DNA of 64,000 nt from Caproicibacter sp046707225. GTDB taxonomy: Bacteria; Bacillota; Clostridia; Oscillospirales; Acutalibacteraceae. Position numbers and translations under genes: made by a program. The notes under the pieces are model-generated. The model worked only from the letters and a program-made list of their open reading frames with translations. It ran no database searches and was not told the DNA's origin. Shown here one piece after another: positions 35,801 to 44,408 of this stretch (position 1 is the stretch's first letter; each line of letters starts with the position of its first letter). The stretch is taken from assembly GCF_046707225.1 (NCBI RefSeq), contig NZ_JBJKOP010000029.1:124001-188000 (forward strand), read 5' to 3'.

Positions 35801-36427
35801 ACCGGAGACAGCAAATCGTATTTAATTCCGTTTGGTTCCCGCATTATCGTCAGTGAAGGCGATGAGATCAAGGCAGGTACCCGTCTGACGGAAGGTTCGG
35901 TCAATCCGCACGACGTTTTGGCAATCACCGGAACTCAGGCCGTCCAGGATTACCTGATTGAAGAGGTTCAGAAGGTTTACCGGATGCAGGGCGTTGATAT
36001 CAACGACAAGCATATCGAGGTTATTGTACGCCAGATGCTGAAGAAAGTTCGCGTCGACGAGGCGGGCGACACAACCCTGCTGCCCAGCGCTCTGGTTGAA
36101 AAGAGCGAACTGGAAGCGGAAAATCAGATTGTACGCGATCGCATCGCCGCAGGGGAAACCGATCTGCAGGAGGCAACCGCGACCCCGGTTCTTTTGGGTA
36201 TTACAAAGGCGTCTCTCGCGACGGATTCATTCCTTTCCGCGGCGTCCTTCCAGGAAACGACCCGCGTGCTGACCGATGCCGCGATCAAGGGTAAGGTCGA
36301 TCCTTTACTGGGCCTCAAGGAAAACGTTATTATCGGGAAGCTGATCCCGGCAGGAACCGGCATGAAATGCTATAGTGACGTGGAAATCGAGCCGACCGGA
36401 GAAAACTTGACAAATGATGCGGTTTAG
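32885..36427 (+). CDS. rpoC: RNA polymerase beta-prime subunit
   Basis: 1180 aa, paired with RpoB to form the active centre. The Mg-binding motif NADFDGDQMAVH, an N-terminal zinc finger (CHCGKYKRIRYKGKICERCG) and a second zinc site (CRAKHGVCKKC) are all intact. The start follows GGAAGGGG by 6 bases and 17 bases separate it from the rpoB stop. The gene ends about 130 bases before rpsL with no clear terminator. Confidence 0.98.
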   Translation: MEFNTFESIKIGLASPEKIREWSHGEVKKPETINYRTLKPERDGLFCERIFGPTKDWECHCGKYKRIRYKGKICERCGVEVTRAKVRRERMGHIELAAPVSHIWYFKGIPSRMGLMLDISPRMLEKVLYFALYIVTDPGDVRELQKKQLLNEKEYRDMREKYEDDFEAGMGAESVQKLLSEIDLDEVSTELKTELVNATGQKKVRILKRLEVVEAFRLSGNRPEWMIMDAIPVIPPDLRPMVQLDGGRFATSDLNDLYRRVINRNNRLKRLLELGAPDIIVRNEKRMLQEAVDALIDNGRRGRPVTGPNNRPLKSLSDMLKGKQGRFRQNLLGKRVDYSGRSVIVVGPDLKMYQCGLPKEMALELFKPFVMKRLVETQAAGNIKAARKAVERAKPEVWDALEIVIKNHPVLLNRAPTLHRLGIQAFEPVLVEGRALKLHPLACTAYNADFDGDQMAVHVPLSSEAQAEARFLMLAAGNLLKPSDGRPVTVPTQDMVLGSYYLTLDKAGETGEGKCFRDFDEAIIAYNEHVIGLHAKIKVRRTLVFDGKPETQLVETTVGRMIFNRPVPQDLGYVDRSKPENRFKLEIEFLVGKKQLGQIIDRCIEVHGVPKTSEVLDAIKAQGYRYSTRSGITVSVSDATIPPQKKDIIAEAEKKIDEVSEQYKMGLLSNGERYDAVLKTWTKATEDVSVALQKNLNRYNPIFMMADSGARGSMSQIRQLAGMRGLIANTSGKTIEIPIRANYREGLNILEYFISSRGARKGLADTALRTADSGYLTRRLVDVSQDVIIREEDCGATEGLEIFDIKEGKEIIETMHERLIGRYLLEDFVDKESGEVLVSKDKLMDENDADIIVSRGVKRIKIRSILECRAKHGVCKKCYGANLATRMPVMVGEAVGIIAAQSIGEPGTQLTMRTFHTGGVASAEDITQGLPRVEELFEGRKPKHLAIISEIAGTVSFDEIKKSRHVVVTNSETGDSKSYLIPFGSRIIVSEGDEIKAGTRLTEGSVNPHDVLAITGTQAVQDYLIEEVQKVYRMQGVDINDKHIEVIVRQMLKKVRVDEAGDTTLLPSALVEKSELEAENQIVRDRIAAGETDLQEATATPVLLGITKASLATDSFLSAASFQETTRVLTDAAIKGKVDPLLGLKENVIIGKLIPAGTGMKCYSDVEIEPTGENLTNDAV

Positions 36428-36557
36428 GCTTATAATTTAAAATTGTGATGGCTGCAATTTTTGGCATCAGCTAAAAATAGAGCCGATTGAAAGTTTGTTG
36501 TTCACGCCGCCCAAAAAAGGGCGGCTTGACATAAATATTTTTGTTAGGAGGTGTCAT

Positions 36558-36986
36558 ATGCCAACCTTTAACCAATTGGTCAATACCGGCAGGGAAGTAT
36601 CCGAAAAGAAAGCGAAGGCCCCCGCACTTTTGAAGGGCTGGAACTCGAAGAAACGTGTTTCCATCGATCAGGATTCTCCGCAAAAACGTGGTGTCTGCAC
36701 GGTTGTAAAAACCGCGACCCCGAAAAAGCCGAATTCTGCTTTGAGAAAAATCGCAAGAGTCAGGCTTTCTAACGGAATCGAAGTCAGCGCCTATATTCCC
36801 GGCGTTGGTCACAACCTGCAGGAACACAGCGTCGTGATGATCCGCGGCGGACGTGTCAAGGACCTTCCTGGTGTGCGTTACCATATCATTCGCGGAACTC
36901 TGGACGCGCAGGGCGTTGCTCAGCGTATGCAGGCCCGTTCCAAGTATGGTGCGAAACGGCCGAAGGCCGGTGCTGCTAAAAAATAA
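36558..36986 (+). CDS. rpsL: 30S ribosomal protein S12
   Basis: 142 aa, decoding-centre protein. Conserved TPKKPNSALRK and GGRVKDLPGVRYH loops (sites of streptomycin resistance changes) have the normal sensitive-type lysines. A strong TAGGAGGTG site fixes the start. First gene of the str operon; the L7Ae-like gene that Bacillus keeps between rpoC and rpsL is absent. Confidence 0.98.
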   Translation: MPTFNQLVNTGREVSEKKAKAPALLKGWNSKKRVSIDQDSPQKRGVCTVVKTATPKKPNSALRKIARVRLSNGIEVSAYIPGVGHNLQEHSVVMIRGGRVKDLPGVRYHIIRGTLDAQGVAQRMQARSKYGAKRPKAGAAKK

Positions 36987-37146
36987 ACAGCACGCCAATT
37001 TTAACGATGACAGAAACCTGACGGCTGCATGTTGAAAAACTGAAATGCAGCGGCGTTTGACCATATAGAGCGCCTCTGTACTGGCCACGGGAGTTATGTC
37101 GCTTTCGAGTACCGATGAATTCATTTCTGTGAAGGAGGGAAGTAAA

Positions 37147-37617
37147 GTGCCAAGAAGAGGTTCAACCGCGAAACGCGATGTTTTGCCGGATCCACTTTAT
37201 AATTCCAAAATTGTAACACGACTGATTAATAATATCATGTACGACGGAAAAAAGGGCGTTGCCCAGAAAATCGTTTATGGTGCATTTGATATTATCAGGG
37301 ACAAAACGGGAAAAGAACCGTTGGATGTTTTTGAGCAGGCCATGGAAAATGTAATGCCTTCTCTGGAAGTCAAGGCCCGCCGTGTCGGCGGCGCCACCTA
37401 CCAGGTCCCGATGGAGGTCCGTCCGGAAAGACGGCAGACTCTGGGCCTGCGCTGGGTCACCAACTATTCTAGACTGCGCAGCGAAAAGACCATGAGGGAA
37501 AGACTTGCCGGCGAAATCCTTGATGCTGTGAACGGTGCTGGCGGCGCTGCCAAGAAGCGTGACGAAACGCATAAGATGGCAGAGGCAAACAGGGCATTTG
37601 CACATTACCGCTGGTAA
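37147..37617 (+). CDS. rpsG: 30S ribosomal protein S7
   Basis: 156 aa, binds the 3' domain of 16S rRNA and nucleates head assembly. The start is GTG after AAGGAGGGAAG, giving MPRRGSTAKRDV, the standard N-terminus; an ATG 17 codons upstream is not supported. The 160-base gap from rpsL contains a small hairpin (CTGCAT with ATGCAG) but no gene. Confidence 0.98.
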   Translation: MPRRGSTAKRDVLPDPLYNSKIVTRLINNIMYDGKKGVAQKIVYGAFDIIRDKTGKEPLDVFEQAMENVMPSLEVKARRVGGATYQVPMEVRPERRQTLGLRWVTNYSRLRSEKTMRERLAGEILDAVNGAGGAAKKRDETHKMAEANRAFAHYRW

Positions 37618-37657
37618 TGGCCGGCCTGCACATTTTCAGTATATTTAGGAGGAAATT

Positions 37658-39739
37658 ATGCCAAGGCAGGTATCACTTGAATTAACCCGCAATATCGGCA
37701 TTATGGCTCACATCGATGCCGGTAAGACTACCACTACCGAACGCATCCTGTATTACACTGGAATCAATCATAAAATCGGTGAAGTTCACGACGGAGCCGC
37801 AACAATGGACTGGATGGTGCAGGAGCAGGAGCGGGGCATTACCATCACTTCCGCCGCCACGACCTGCTTTTGGAAGGGCCACCGGATCAATATTATCGAC
37901 ACACCGGGCCACGTTGACTTCACGGTAGAAGTTGAGCGTGCTCTGCGTGTGCTTGATGGCGCCGTAGCGGTTTATGATGCAAAGGGCGGCGTTGAGCCGC
38001 AGTCTGAAACCGTTTGGCGTCAGGCGGAACAGTTCGGTGTTCCGCGCATGGCTTACGTCAACAAAATGGACATTATGGGTGCGGATTTTTTCCGCACTGT
38101 CCAGATGATGAAAGACCGCCTGAAGTGCAACGCCGTTCCCATTCAGTTGCCGATCGGCAGCGAAGATACCTTTAAAGGAATTATTGACCTGATTGACATG
38201 AAGGCCGACGTCTATTATGACGAAATGGGCAAAGACATGAAGGTCGAAGACATTCCGGAGGACATGAAGGAACTTGCCGAAAAATATCATGCCGAGCTCC
38301 TGGAGGCGGTTGCCGAACAGGACGATGACTTGATGGAGAAGTACCTGAACGGCGAAGAAATGACCAAAGCTGAAATTGAAAAGGTGATTCGCAAGGCGAC
38401 GATTGCAAATAGATTTGTACCTGTTACCTGCGGAACCTCGTATAAAAACAAAGGCGTGCAGAAGCTGCTTGACGCGATTATCGCGTATATGCCGGCTCCT
38501 ACCGACATTCCCGCAATCCGCGGTACCAATCCGGACACCGGGGAGGAAGAGGACTGCCACGCGAGCGATGACGAGCCTTTCGCGGCGCTTGCGTTTAAGA
38601 TCGCCACGGATCCGTTTGTTGGAAAGCTGGCATTTTTCCGCGTATATTCCGGTAAGGTTGATGCCGGTTCCACCGTTTATAACTCCGTCAAGGACAATAA
38701 CGAAAGACTGGGCCGTATTCTGCAGATGCACGCGAATCACCGTCAGGATCTTGAAACGGTTTATTCCGGCGACATTGCGGCGGCGGTCGGCCTGAAGAAC
38801 ACAACGACCGGCGATACCCTGTGCGATCCGAAGCGCAAAATCGTGCTTGAATCCATGGAATTCCCGGACCCGGTTATCCGTGTTGCAATCGAGCCTAAAA
38901 CCAAGGCTGGGCAGGAAAAAATGGGCATTGCTCTCGCCAAGCTGGCGGAAGAAGACCCGACATTCAAGGCTTACACGGATGAGGAAACCGGTCAGACTAT
39001 TATTGCCGGCATGGGCGAACTGCACCTGGAAATTATCGTCGACCGTTTGCTGCGCGAATTCCATGTGGAAGCAAACGTCGGTAAGCCTCAGGTTGCTTAT
39101 AAAGAAACGGTACGCCGTCTTGCCGACGTCGAAACCAAGTACGCAAGGCAGTCGGGCGGCCATGGCCAGTACGGTCATGTTAAGATTAAACTGGAACCGA
39201 ATCCGGGCAAGGGCTATGAATTTGTCAACGCCGTTACGGGCGGTGCGATTCCGAAGGAATTTATTCCAGCTGTTGACCAGGGAATTCAGGGCGCGATGCT
39301 GTCCGGCGTTATGGCGGGCTATCCGGTTGTAGATGCCAAGGTCACGCTTTACGATGGGTCGTTCCACGAAGTCGACTCCTCGGAGCTCGCGTTTAAAATT
39401 GCCGGTTCAATGGCGTTTAAGGAAGCTATGACAAAAGCCGATCCGGTTATTTTGGAACCGATTATGAAGGTTAGTGTTACCGTTCCGGAAGATTACATGG
39501 GCGACGTGATGGGCGACCTGAACTCCCGCCGTGGAATGATCGAAGGAATGGACGCAATCCCGGGTGCGCAGCAGATTCGCGCTATGGTTCCGCTTTCGGA
39601 AATGTTCGGCTATTCTACCGATCTGCGGTCTAAAACGCAGGGCCGTGGTCAGTATGTTATGGAGCCCGGCAGCTACACGGAAGTGCCGAAGAATATTTCC
39701 GAAAAGATTATTACGTCCCGCAGTAAAAAATCGGAATAA
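37658..39739 (+). CDS. fusA: Elongation factor G
   Basis: 693-aa GTPase that drives ribosomal translocation. The P-loop AHIDAGKTTTTERIL, switch II DTPGHVDFTVEVERALR and NKMD motif are intact, and the five-domain length is normal. AGGAGGAAATT precedes the start. It is in the conserved order rpsL-rpsG-fusA-tuf. Confidence 0.98.
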   Translation: MPRQVSLELTRNIGIMAHIDAGKTTTTERILYYTGINHKIGEVHDGAATMDWMVQEQERGITITSAATTCFWKGHRINIIDTPGHVDFTVEVERALRVLDGAVAVYDAKGGVEPQSETVWRQAEQFGVPRMAYVNKMDIMGADFFRTVQMMKDRLKCNAVPIQLPIGSEDTFKGIIDLIDMKADVYYDEMGKDMKVEDIPEDMKELAEKYHAELLEAVAEQDDDLMEKYLNGEEMTKAEIEKVIRKATIANRFVPVTCGTSYKNKGVQKLLDAIIAYMPAPTDIPAIRGTNPDTGEEEDCHASDDEPFAALAFKIATDPFVGKLAFFRVYSGKVDAGSTVYNSVKDNNERLGRILQMHANHRQDLETVYSGDIAAAVGLKNTTTGDTLCDPKRKIVLESMEFPDPVIRVAIEPKTKAGQEKMGIALAKLAEEDPTFKAYTDEETGQTIIAGMGELHLEIIVDRLLREFHVEANVGKPQVAYKETVRRLADVETKYARQSGGHGQYGHVKIKLEPNPGKGYEFVNAVTGGAIPKEFIPAVDQGIQGAMLSGVMAGYPVVDAKVTLYDGSFHEVDSSELAFKIAGSMAFKEAMTKADPVILEPIMKVSVTVPEDYMGDVMGDLNSRRGMIEGMDAIPGAQQIRAMVPLSEMFGYSTDLRSKTQGRGQYVMEPGSYTEVPKNISEKIITSRSKKSE

Positions 39740-39842
39740 CCTCGTAAAATATGCTTGCTTTTTACCCTTTTTGTTGTTAAAATGTTAAGCATAATGTAAA
39801 ATCTATCATTCCAGTTCGGATAAATAAAAAGGAGGATCTCCA

Positions 39843-41045
39843 ATGGCAAAAGCAAAATTTGACAGGTCGAAACCTCATGTAAACATTGGCACCATCGGTC
39901 ACGTTGACCATGGTAAGACCACTTTGACTGCGGCTATCACGAAGGTTCTTAACTTCAAGGGTGAAGCTGACTTCGTCGATTACGCAAACATCGACAAGGC
40001 ACCGGAAGAAAGAGCACGTGGTATTACAATTAATACGGCTCACGTTGAGTATCAGACGGAAGCCCGTCACTACGCTCACGTTGACTGCCCGGGCCATGCC
40101 GACTATGTTAAAAACATGATTACCGGTGCTGCACAGATGGACGGCGCGATCCTTGTCGTCTCCGCTGCGGACGGCCCGATGCCCCAGACCCGTGAGCACA
40201 TTCTGCTTGCCCGTCAGGTAGGCGTGCCTTATATTGTCGTCTATATGAACAAGGTTGACCAGGTTGACGATGAAGAACTTCTCGACCTCGTTGAAATGGA
40301 AATTCGTGATCTGCTGAATGAATACGAATTCCCCGGCGACGATACCCCGATTGTTCGCGGTTCCGCTTTGAAAGCGCTGGAATGCACTTCCACGGATCCG
40401 GATGCGCCGGAATACAAATCCATCTGGGAACTGATGGATGCTGTTGACAGCTTCATTCCGACACCGGAACGCAAATCCGATCTTCCGTTCCTGATGCCTG
40501 TCGAGGACGTTATGACCATCAGCGGCCGCGGCACAGTTGCTACGGGCAGAGTTGAGCGCGGTATGGCTAAAATCGGCGATGAAGTTGAAATTGTCGGTCT
40601 TTCTCCGGAAAAGAAGAAGTCTGTTATCACGGGCCTCGAGATGTTCCGTAAATCCCTTGACTTCGCAGAAGCCGGCGATAACATCGGTATGCTTCTCCGC
40701 GGTATTCAGAGAGAAGAAATTGAGCGCGGTCAGGTTATTGCAAAACCGGGCAGTGTGCATCCGCATACCAAGTTTGTCGGTCAGGTTTATATTCTGACAA
40801 AGGATGAAGGCGGCCGTCATACTCCGTTCTTCAACAATTACCGTCCGCAGTTCTATTTCCGTACAACAGACGTTACAGGTACCATCGATCTTCCGGAAGG
40901 AACCGAGATGTGCATGCCTGGCGATAACGTTCAGATGACGGTTGAACTGATTACGCCGATTGCTATGGAAGAGGGACTTCGTTTCGCTATTCGTGAAGGC
41001 GGCCACACGGTCGGCTCCGGCGTCGTTTCCAAAATCATTGAGTAA
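39843..41045 (+). CDS. tuf: Elongation factor Tu
   Basis: 400-aa GTPase that brings aminoacyl-tRNA to the ribosome. GHVDHGKTTLTAAIT, DCPGHADYVKNMI and MNKVDQ motifs define the G domain, followed by domains II and III. AAAGGAGG lies before the start. It is the last gene of the str operon and is followed by a strong terminator. Confidence 0.98.
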   Translation: MAKAKFDRSKPHVNIGTIGHVDHGKTTLTAAITKVLNFKGEADFVDYANIDKAPEERARGITINTAHVEYQTEARHYAHVDCPGHADYVKNMITGAAQMDGAILVVSAADGPMPQTREHILLARQVGVPYIVVYMNKVDQVDDEELLDLVEMEIRDLLNEYEFPGDDTPIVRGSALKALECTSTDPDAPEYKSIWELMDAVDSFIPTPERKSDLPFLMPVEDVMTISGRGTVATGRVERGMAKIGDEVEIVGLSPEKKKSVITGLEMFRKSLDFAEAGDNIGMLLRGIQREEIERGQVIAKPGSVHPHTKFVGQVYILTKDEGGRHTPFFNNYRPQFYFRTTDVTGTIDLPEGTEMCMPGDNVQMTVELITPIAMEEGLRFAIREGGHTVGSGVVSKIIE

Positions 41046-41072
41046 TTAGCGGTCGTTAGACTGTTTAATCAG

Positions 41073-41116
41073 CATGGCCCGGTGAGGGAAATCCCCCACC
41101 GGGCCATGTTTTTGTA
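41073..41116 (+). terminator. Terminator of the str operon
   Basis: CATGGCCCGGTG (41073-41084) pairs with CACCGGGCCATG (41097-41108), with a further AGGG/CCCC stack in the loop, then TTTTTG. Confidence 0.95.
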
Positions 41117-41201
41117 TTTTAATAACCCTCGTCGGCTCAAGAGCTTTGTATGAAAGGCAAGTTTAAAGAAGGTGCGCCGGGGGCATTCTTTTGCTGATTC
41201 A

Positions 41202-42269
41202 TCAATTTCCAAAGCTGATGCCGGTATCCTGAGCAGTCAGGATTAATTCACTGTCGAGCGGTACGGCCTTTAATTTTCCGGCGATCTCTTGCAGCGGTAC
41301 GGCAACAATACGTTCATTTTTAAGCGACACCATGCTTCCGTAATTTTCTTCAACGACCAATTTTGCTGCTTCCGCACCGAACCGTGTGGCAAGGACACGG
41401 TCATACGGACATGGGCTTCCACCGCGCTGAAAATGGCCAGGAACGGTTACTCTTGTTTCCTGCTCCGTCATTTTTTCAATTTCATCTGCAAGGCGGTAAG
41501 AAATGGATGGATAAGGCATCTTCACCCGTTCCGCCTTAAACTGTTTTTTGCTGAGTCCGGACTCATCTATGGAGATTGCCCCTTCGGCAACAGCCAGTAT
41601 GGAGAAGCGTTTTCCCTGCTGATTCCTTTTGCGAAGAGATTCCGCGACGCTTTCAATATTGTAAGGCATTTCCGGCATCAGAATGACATCGGCTCCGCCC
41701 GCGATGCCTGCATACAGAGTCAGCCAGCCTACTTTATGGCCCATGATTTCCACGATAAAGACCCTGCTGTGCGAGGTCGCGGTAGTGTGAATGCAGTCGA
41801 TGACGTGAGCCGCGTTTTCGACAGCGCTCTGGAATCCAAAGCTCATGTCCGTTCCCCACAGATCGTTATCGATCGTCTTGGGAAGAGTAATAATGTTCAA
41901 TCCCTCTTCCCGAAGGAGGTTGGCTGTCTTATGCGTACCGTTGCCGCCCAGAATGATAAGACAGTCTAATCCCCATTTTTTGTAATTTGATTTCATTTTC
42001 TTGACTTTATCATCGTTTTCCGTCCGCATCTGTTTGAACGGTTGCCTGGATGTTCCTAGAACGGTTCCCCCCAAAGTCAGAATTCCGGAAAAATCATCCG
42101 CGTCCATGCGGCGGCAGATTCCCTCCATCAGGCCTCGGTAACCATCCTGAATGCCATATAATTCTATGTTGCGGCCCATTCGGTTGTAAAGAGATTTCGC
42201 AATTCCGCGAAGGGCTGCATTCAGTCCCTGACAGTCGCCTCCACTTGTCAGTAGTCCTATTTTTTTCAT
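41202..42269 (-). CDS. 6-phosphofructokinase, group with mixed ATP/PPi signature
   Basis: 355 aa of the PfkA superfamily, phosphorylating fructose 6-phosphate. The catalytic TIDND (132-136) and the MGHKVGWLTL and EGAISID regions are intact. At the phosphoryl donor site it reads GGNGT (Asn110, Gly111) where E. coli PfkA has GGDGS, and PKTIDND (Lys131) where E. coli has PGTIDND. Gly at the first position favours ATP, whereas Lys at the second is typical of PPi-dependent enzymes, so donor specificity is open. Its start overlaps the ppk stop (ATGA). Confidence 0.9.
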   Translation of the reverse strand: MKKIGLLTSGGDCQGLNAALRGIAKSLYNRMGRNIELYGIQDGYRGLMEGICRRMDADDFSGILTLGGTVLGTSRQPFKQMRTENDDKVKKMKSNYKKWGLDCLIILGGNGTHKTANLLREEGLNIITLPKTIDNDLWGTDMSFGFQSAVENAAHVIDCIHTTATSHSRVFIVEIMGHKVGWLTLYAGIAGGADVILMPEMPYNIESVAESLRKRNQQGKRFSILAVAEGAISIDESGLSKKQFKAERVKMPYPSISYRLADEIEKMTEQETRVTVPGHFQRGGSPCPYDRVLATRFGAEAAKLVVEENYGSMVSLKNERIVAVPLQEIAGKLKAVPLDSELILTAQDTGISFGN

Positions 42270-44392
42270 GGTTCCGTGATTCCTTTCCGTTTTATTGAGT
42301 ACGCAGTCTCAGGTGCTGAAACCTCATGATCCATTCGGCAGTGCGCACACTGCTGAGCGATTTTTACGAACTCATCCTGGCAGCTGAGAGGCGTTTTTCC
42401 TCTTCTGTCTACTCTGGAATAAGTGCCGTCGGTTTCCATGGTGCGTGCGTTCTCGTTGTCGTTGAGCAGTAAGTCGATTATCTTCATGATTCTGCCTCGA
42501 AGATGTTCATCTTCAACAGGGAAGACAAGTTCCACACGGCGGTCCAGATTTCGCTGCATCCAGTCGGCACTCCCGAGAAATACTTTTGTATTTCCGGCGT
42601 TTCCAAATACAAAAATGCGGCTGTGTTCCAGCAATCTTCCTACAATGCTTCTTACCGTAATATTTTCACTGAATCCTGCTTTTCCGGGAATCAGGCAGCA
42701 AATCCCGCGCACGATCAGGTGAACAGGAACTCCCGCTTCCGACGCCTGATAAAGAAGATCAATGATCTCCGGGTCCACAAGAGAGTTGACCTTGGCGGTA
42801 ATTCCGCAGGGCAGTGATTTTTTTGCGTTCTCAATCTCGTTTCGGATCATGTGGATAAAAAAAGGGCGAAGGGTTGCCGGAGCAACGATAAATCGATTAT
42901 ATTCAGGGGGACGGGAATAGCCGGTCAAGACATTAAAAAGGGAAGAAGCGTCAACGCCGTATGGTTCCCGGCAGGTGAAAATGCCGATATCCGTATATAC
43001 TTTCGCCGTTGAATCGTTATAGTTTCCCGTAGCCATGTGGACATACCTTCGGATTCCGTCTTCGTCGCGGCGAACGACAAGCAAAATTTTGCAGTGTGTT
43101 TTTAATCCGACAAGCCCGTAAATGACATGGCATCCGGCTTCTTCCAGTTTTTTCGCCCACATAATGTTGTTTTCTTCGTCAAAACGGGCTTTCAGCTCAA
43201 CCAAAACGGTGACCTGCTTCCCGTTCTCAGCCGCGCGTATCAGCGCCCCAACAATGGGGGAATGTCCGCTGACGCGGTATAGTGTCTGCTTGATCGCGAG
43301 GACGTTTTCATCCTCCGCAGCCGTTCGCACAAAATCGATGACCGTTTCAAAGCTTTCATACGGATGATGAACCATGCGGTCCCGTTCGCGGATTGCTTTA
43401 AAAATGTCGTCGCAGCCGGCAAAATCACCCGGCGGATAAGCCGGCTGCAGCGGACGGTAGCAGAATTGCTCATATTTCGGCGTCGAGGCAAAGGAGGAGC
43501 AGAAAGTCAAATCCAGCGGGCCCGGTATCTCATAAATTTGATGATCTTCAATCTCCAGCATTTCTTTCAGAAACAATTCCGTTTCATAGTCATGTCCCCG
43601 AGAAAGTTCAAGTCGAACGGGTTTGCCGCGTTTACGCTTTTTCAGGAATTTCTGTACTTCAATCAGCAGGTCGTCCGAGTCTTCATCAATATCAAGATCC
43701 GAGCTTCTGGTTATGCGAAAGGCACAGGCCGAACGGATTTCATTCAGTTCAAACAGTTCCCCCAATTGATAGATAATGACATTCTCAAGAAGAATGTAGT
43801 CGTTTCCGCCATCCGACGGAATGTTTAGAAAACGCGTTAAAATACCGGGAACCTGAACCACCGCAAAATAAGATTCGTCTTCGCCTTTCAGGCGGACGGC
43901 AATATTCAGGCTGCGGTTCGCGAGCAGCGGAAACGGCCGGCTTCTGTCTACGGCCAAAGGCGTAAGAACGGGGAACAAAATCTTGTCAAAATATTCGGAG
44001 ATGTATTTTTTCTGACTTTCACTCAACTCGTCAGCTTTCAAAAACCGTATTCCGTTTTTCTTCAGAGCAGGTAAAACAGAGCGGGTAAAGCAGGAATACT
44101 GCTTCTCAATAAAGCTGTGAATTTTTTGAGATAGAGTCATAAGCAGTTCAGCAGGCGAATATCCGGAAAGATCGCGGATGAAATAATGGGAATCGACCTG
44201 GTCTTCCACACCTGCGACGCGCACCATGAAAAACTCGTCCAGGTTCGAGGCCGTAATGCCGAGAAAACGCATTCGTTCCATAATCGGATTTTCTTTTCGG
44301 AAGGATTCTTCCAGCACGCGATAATTAAAATCGACCCAGCTTAATTCCCGATTGATGTACGGGATAACATGTTTTTCTTCTTTTTCACTCAA
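42266..44392 (-). CDS. ppk1: Polyphosphate kinase 1
   Basis: 708 aa. Reversibly transfers the terminal phosphate of ATP to inorganic polyphosphate. N-terminal YINRELSWVDFNYRVLEE and SNLDEFFMVRVAG, the first PLD-like domain with the autophosphorylated His region (VIYGLVGLKTHCKILLVVRR) and RRVELVFPVED are all present. The start is TTG, since a stop codon lies two codons upstream in frame, and an AAAAGG site is about 11 bases ahead. It lies between a Ppx-like gene and a PFK gene, all on the same strand. Confidence 0.96.
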   Translation of the reverse strand: MSEKEEKHVIPYINRELSWVDFNYRVLEESFRKENPIMERMRFLGITASNLDEFFMVRVAGVEDQVDSHYFIRDLSGYSPAELLMTLSQKIHSFIEKQYSCFTRSVLPALKKNGIRFLKADELSESQKKYISEYFDKILFPVLTPLAVDRSRPFPLLANRSLNIAVRLKGEDESYFAVVQVPGILTRFLNIPSDGGNDYILLENVIIYQLGELFELNEIRSACAFRITRSSDLDIDEDSDDLLIEVQKFLKKRKRGKPVRLELSRGHDYETELFLKEMLEIEDHQIYEIPGPLDLTFCSSFASTPKYEQFCYRPLQPAYPPGDFAGCDDIFKAIRERDRMVHHPYESFETVIDFVRTAAEDENVLAIKQTLYRVSGHSPIVGALIRAAENGKQVTVLVELKARFDEENNIMWAKKLEEAGCHVIYGLVGLKTHCKILLVVRRDEDGIRRYVHMATGNYNDSTAKVYTDIGIFTCREPYGVDASSLFNVLTGYSRPPEYNRFIVAPATLRPFFIHMIRNEIENAKKSLPCGITAKVNSLVDPEIIDLLYQASEAGVPVHLIVRGICCLIPGKAGFSENITVRSIVGRLLEHSRIFVFGNAGNTKVFLGSADWMQRNLDRRVELVFPVEDEHLRGRIMKIIDLLLNDNENARTMETDGTYSRVDRRGKTPLSCQDEFVKIAQQCAHCRMDHEVSAPETAYSIKRKGITEP

Positions 44393-44408
44393 TGGTCACA
44401 CAACCTTT

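Noticed and set aside
37682..39367. A 561-codon open frame on the minus strand opposite fusA
   Set aside because: Antisense shadow of a highly expressed gene with strong codon bias; no ribosome binding site or family signature.
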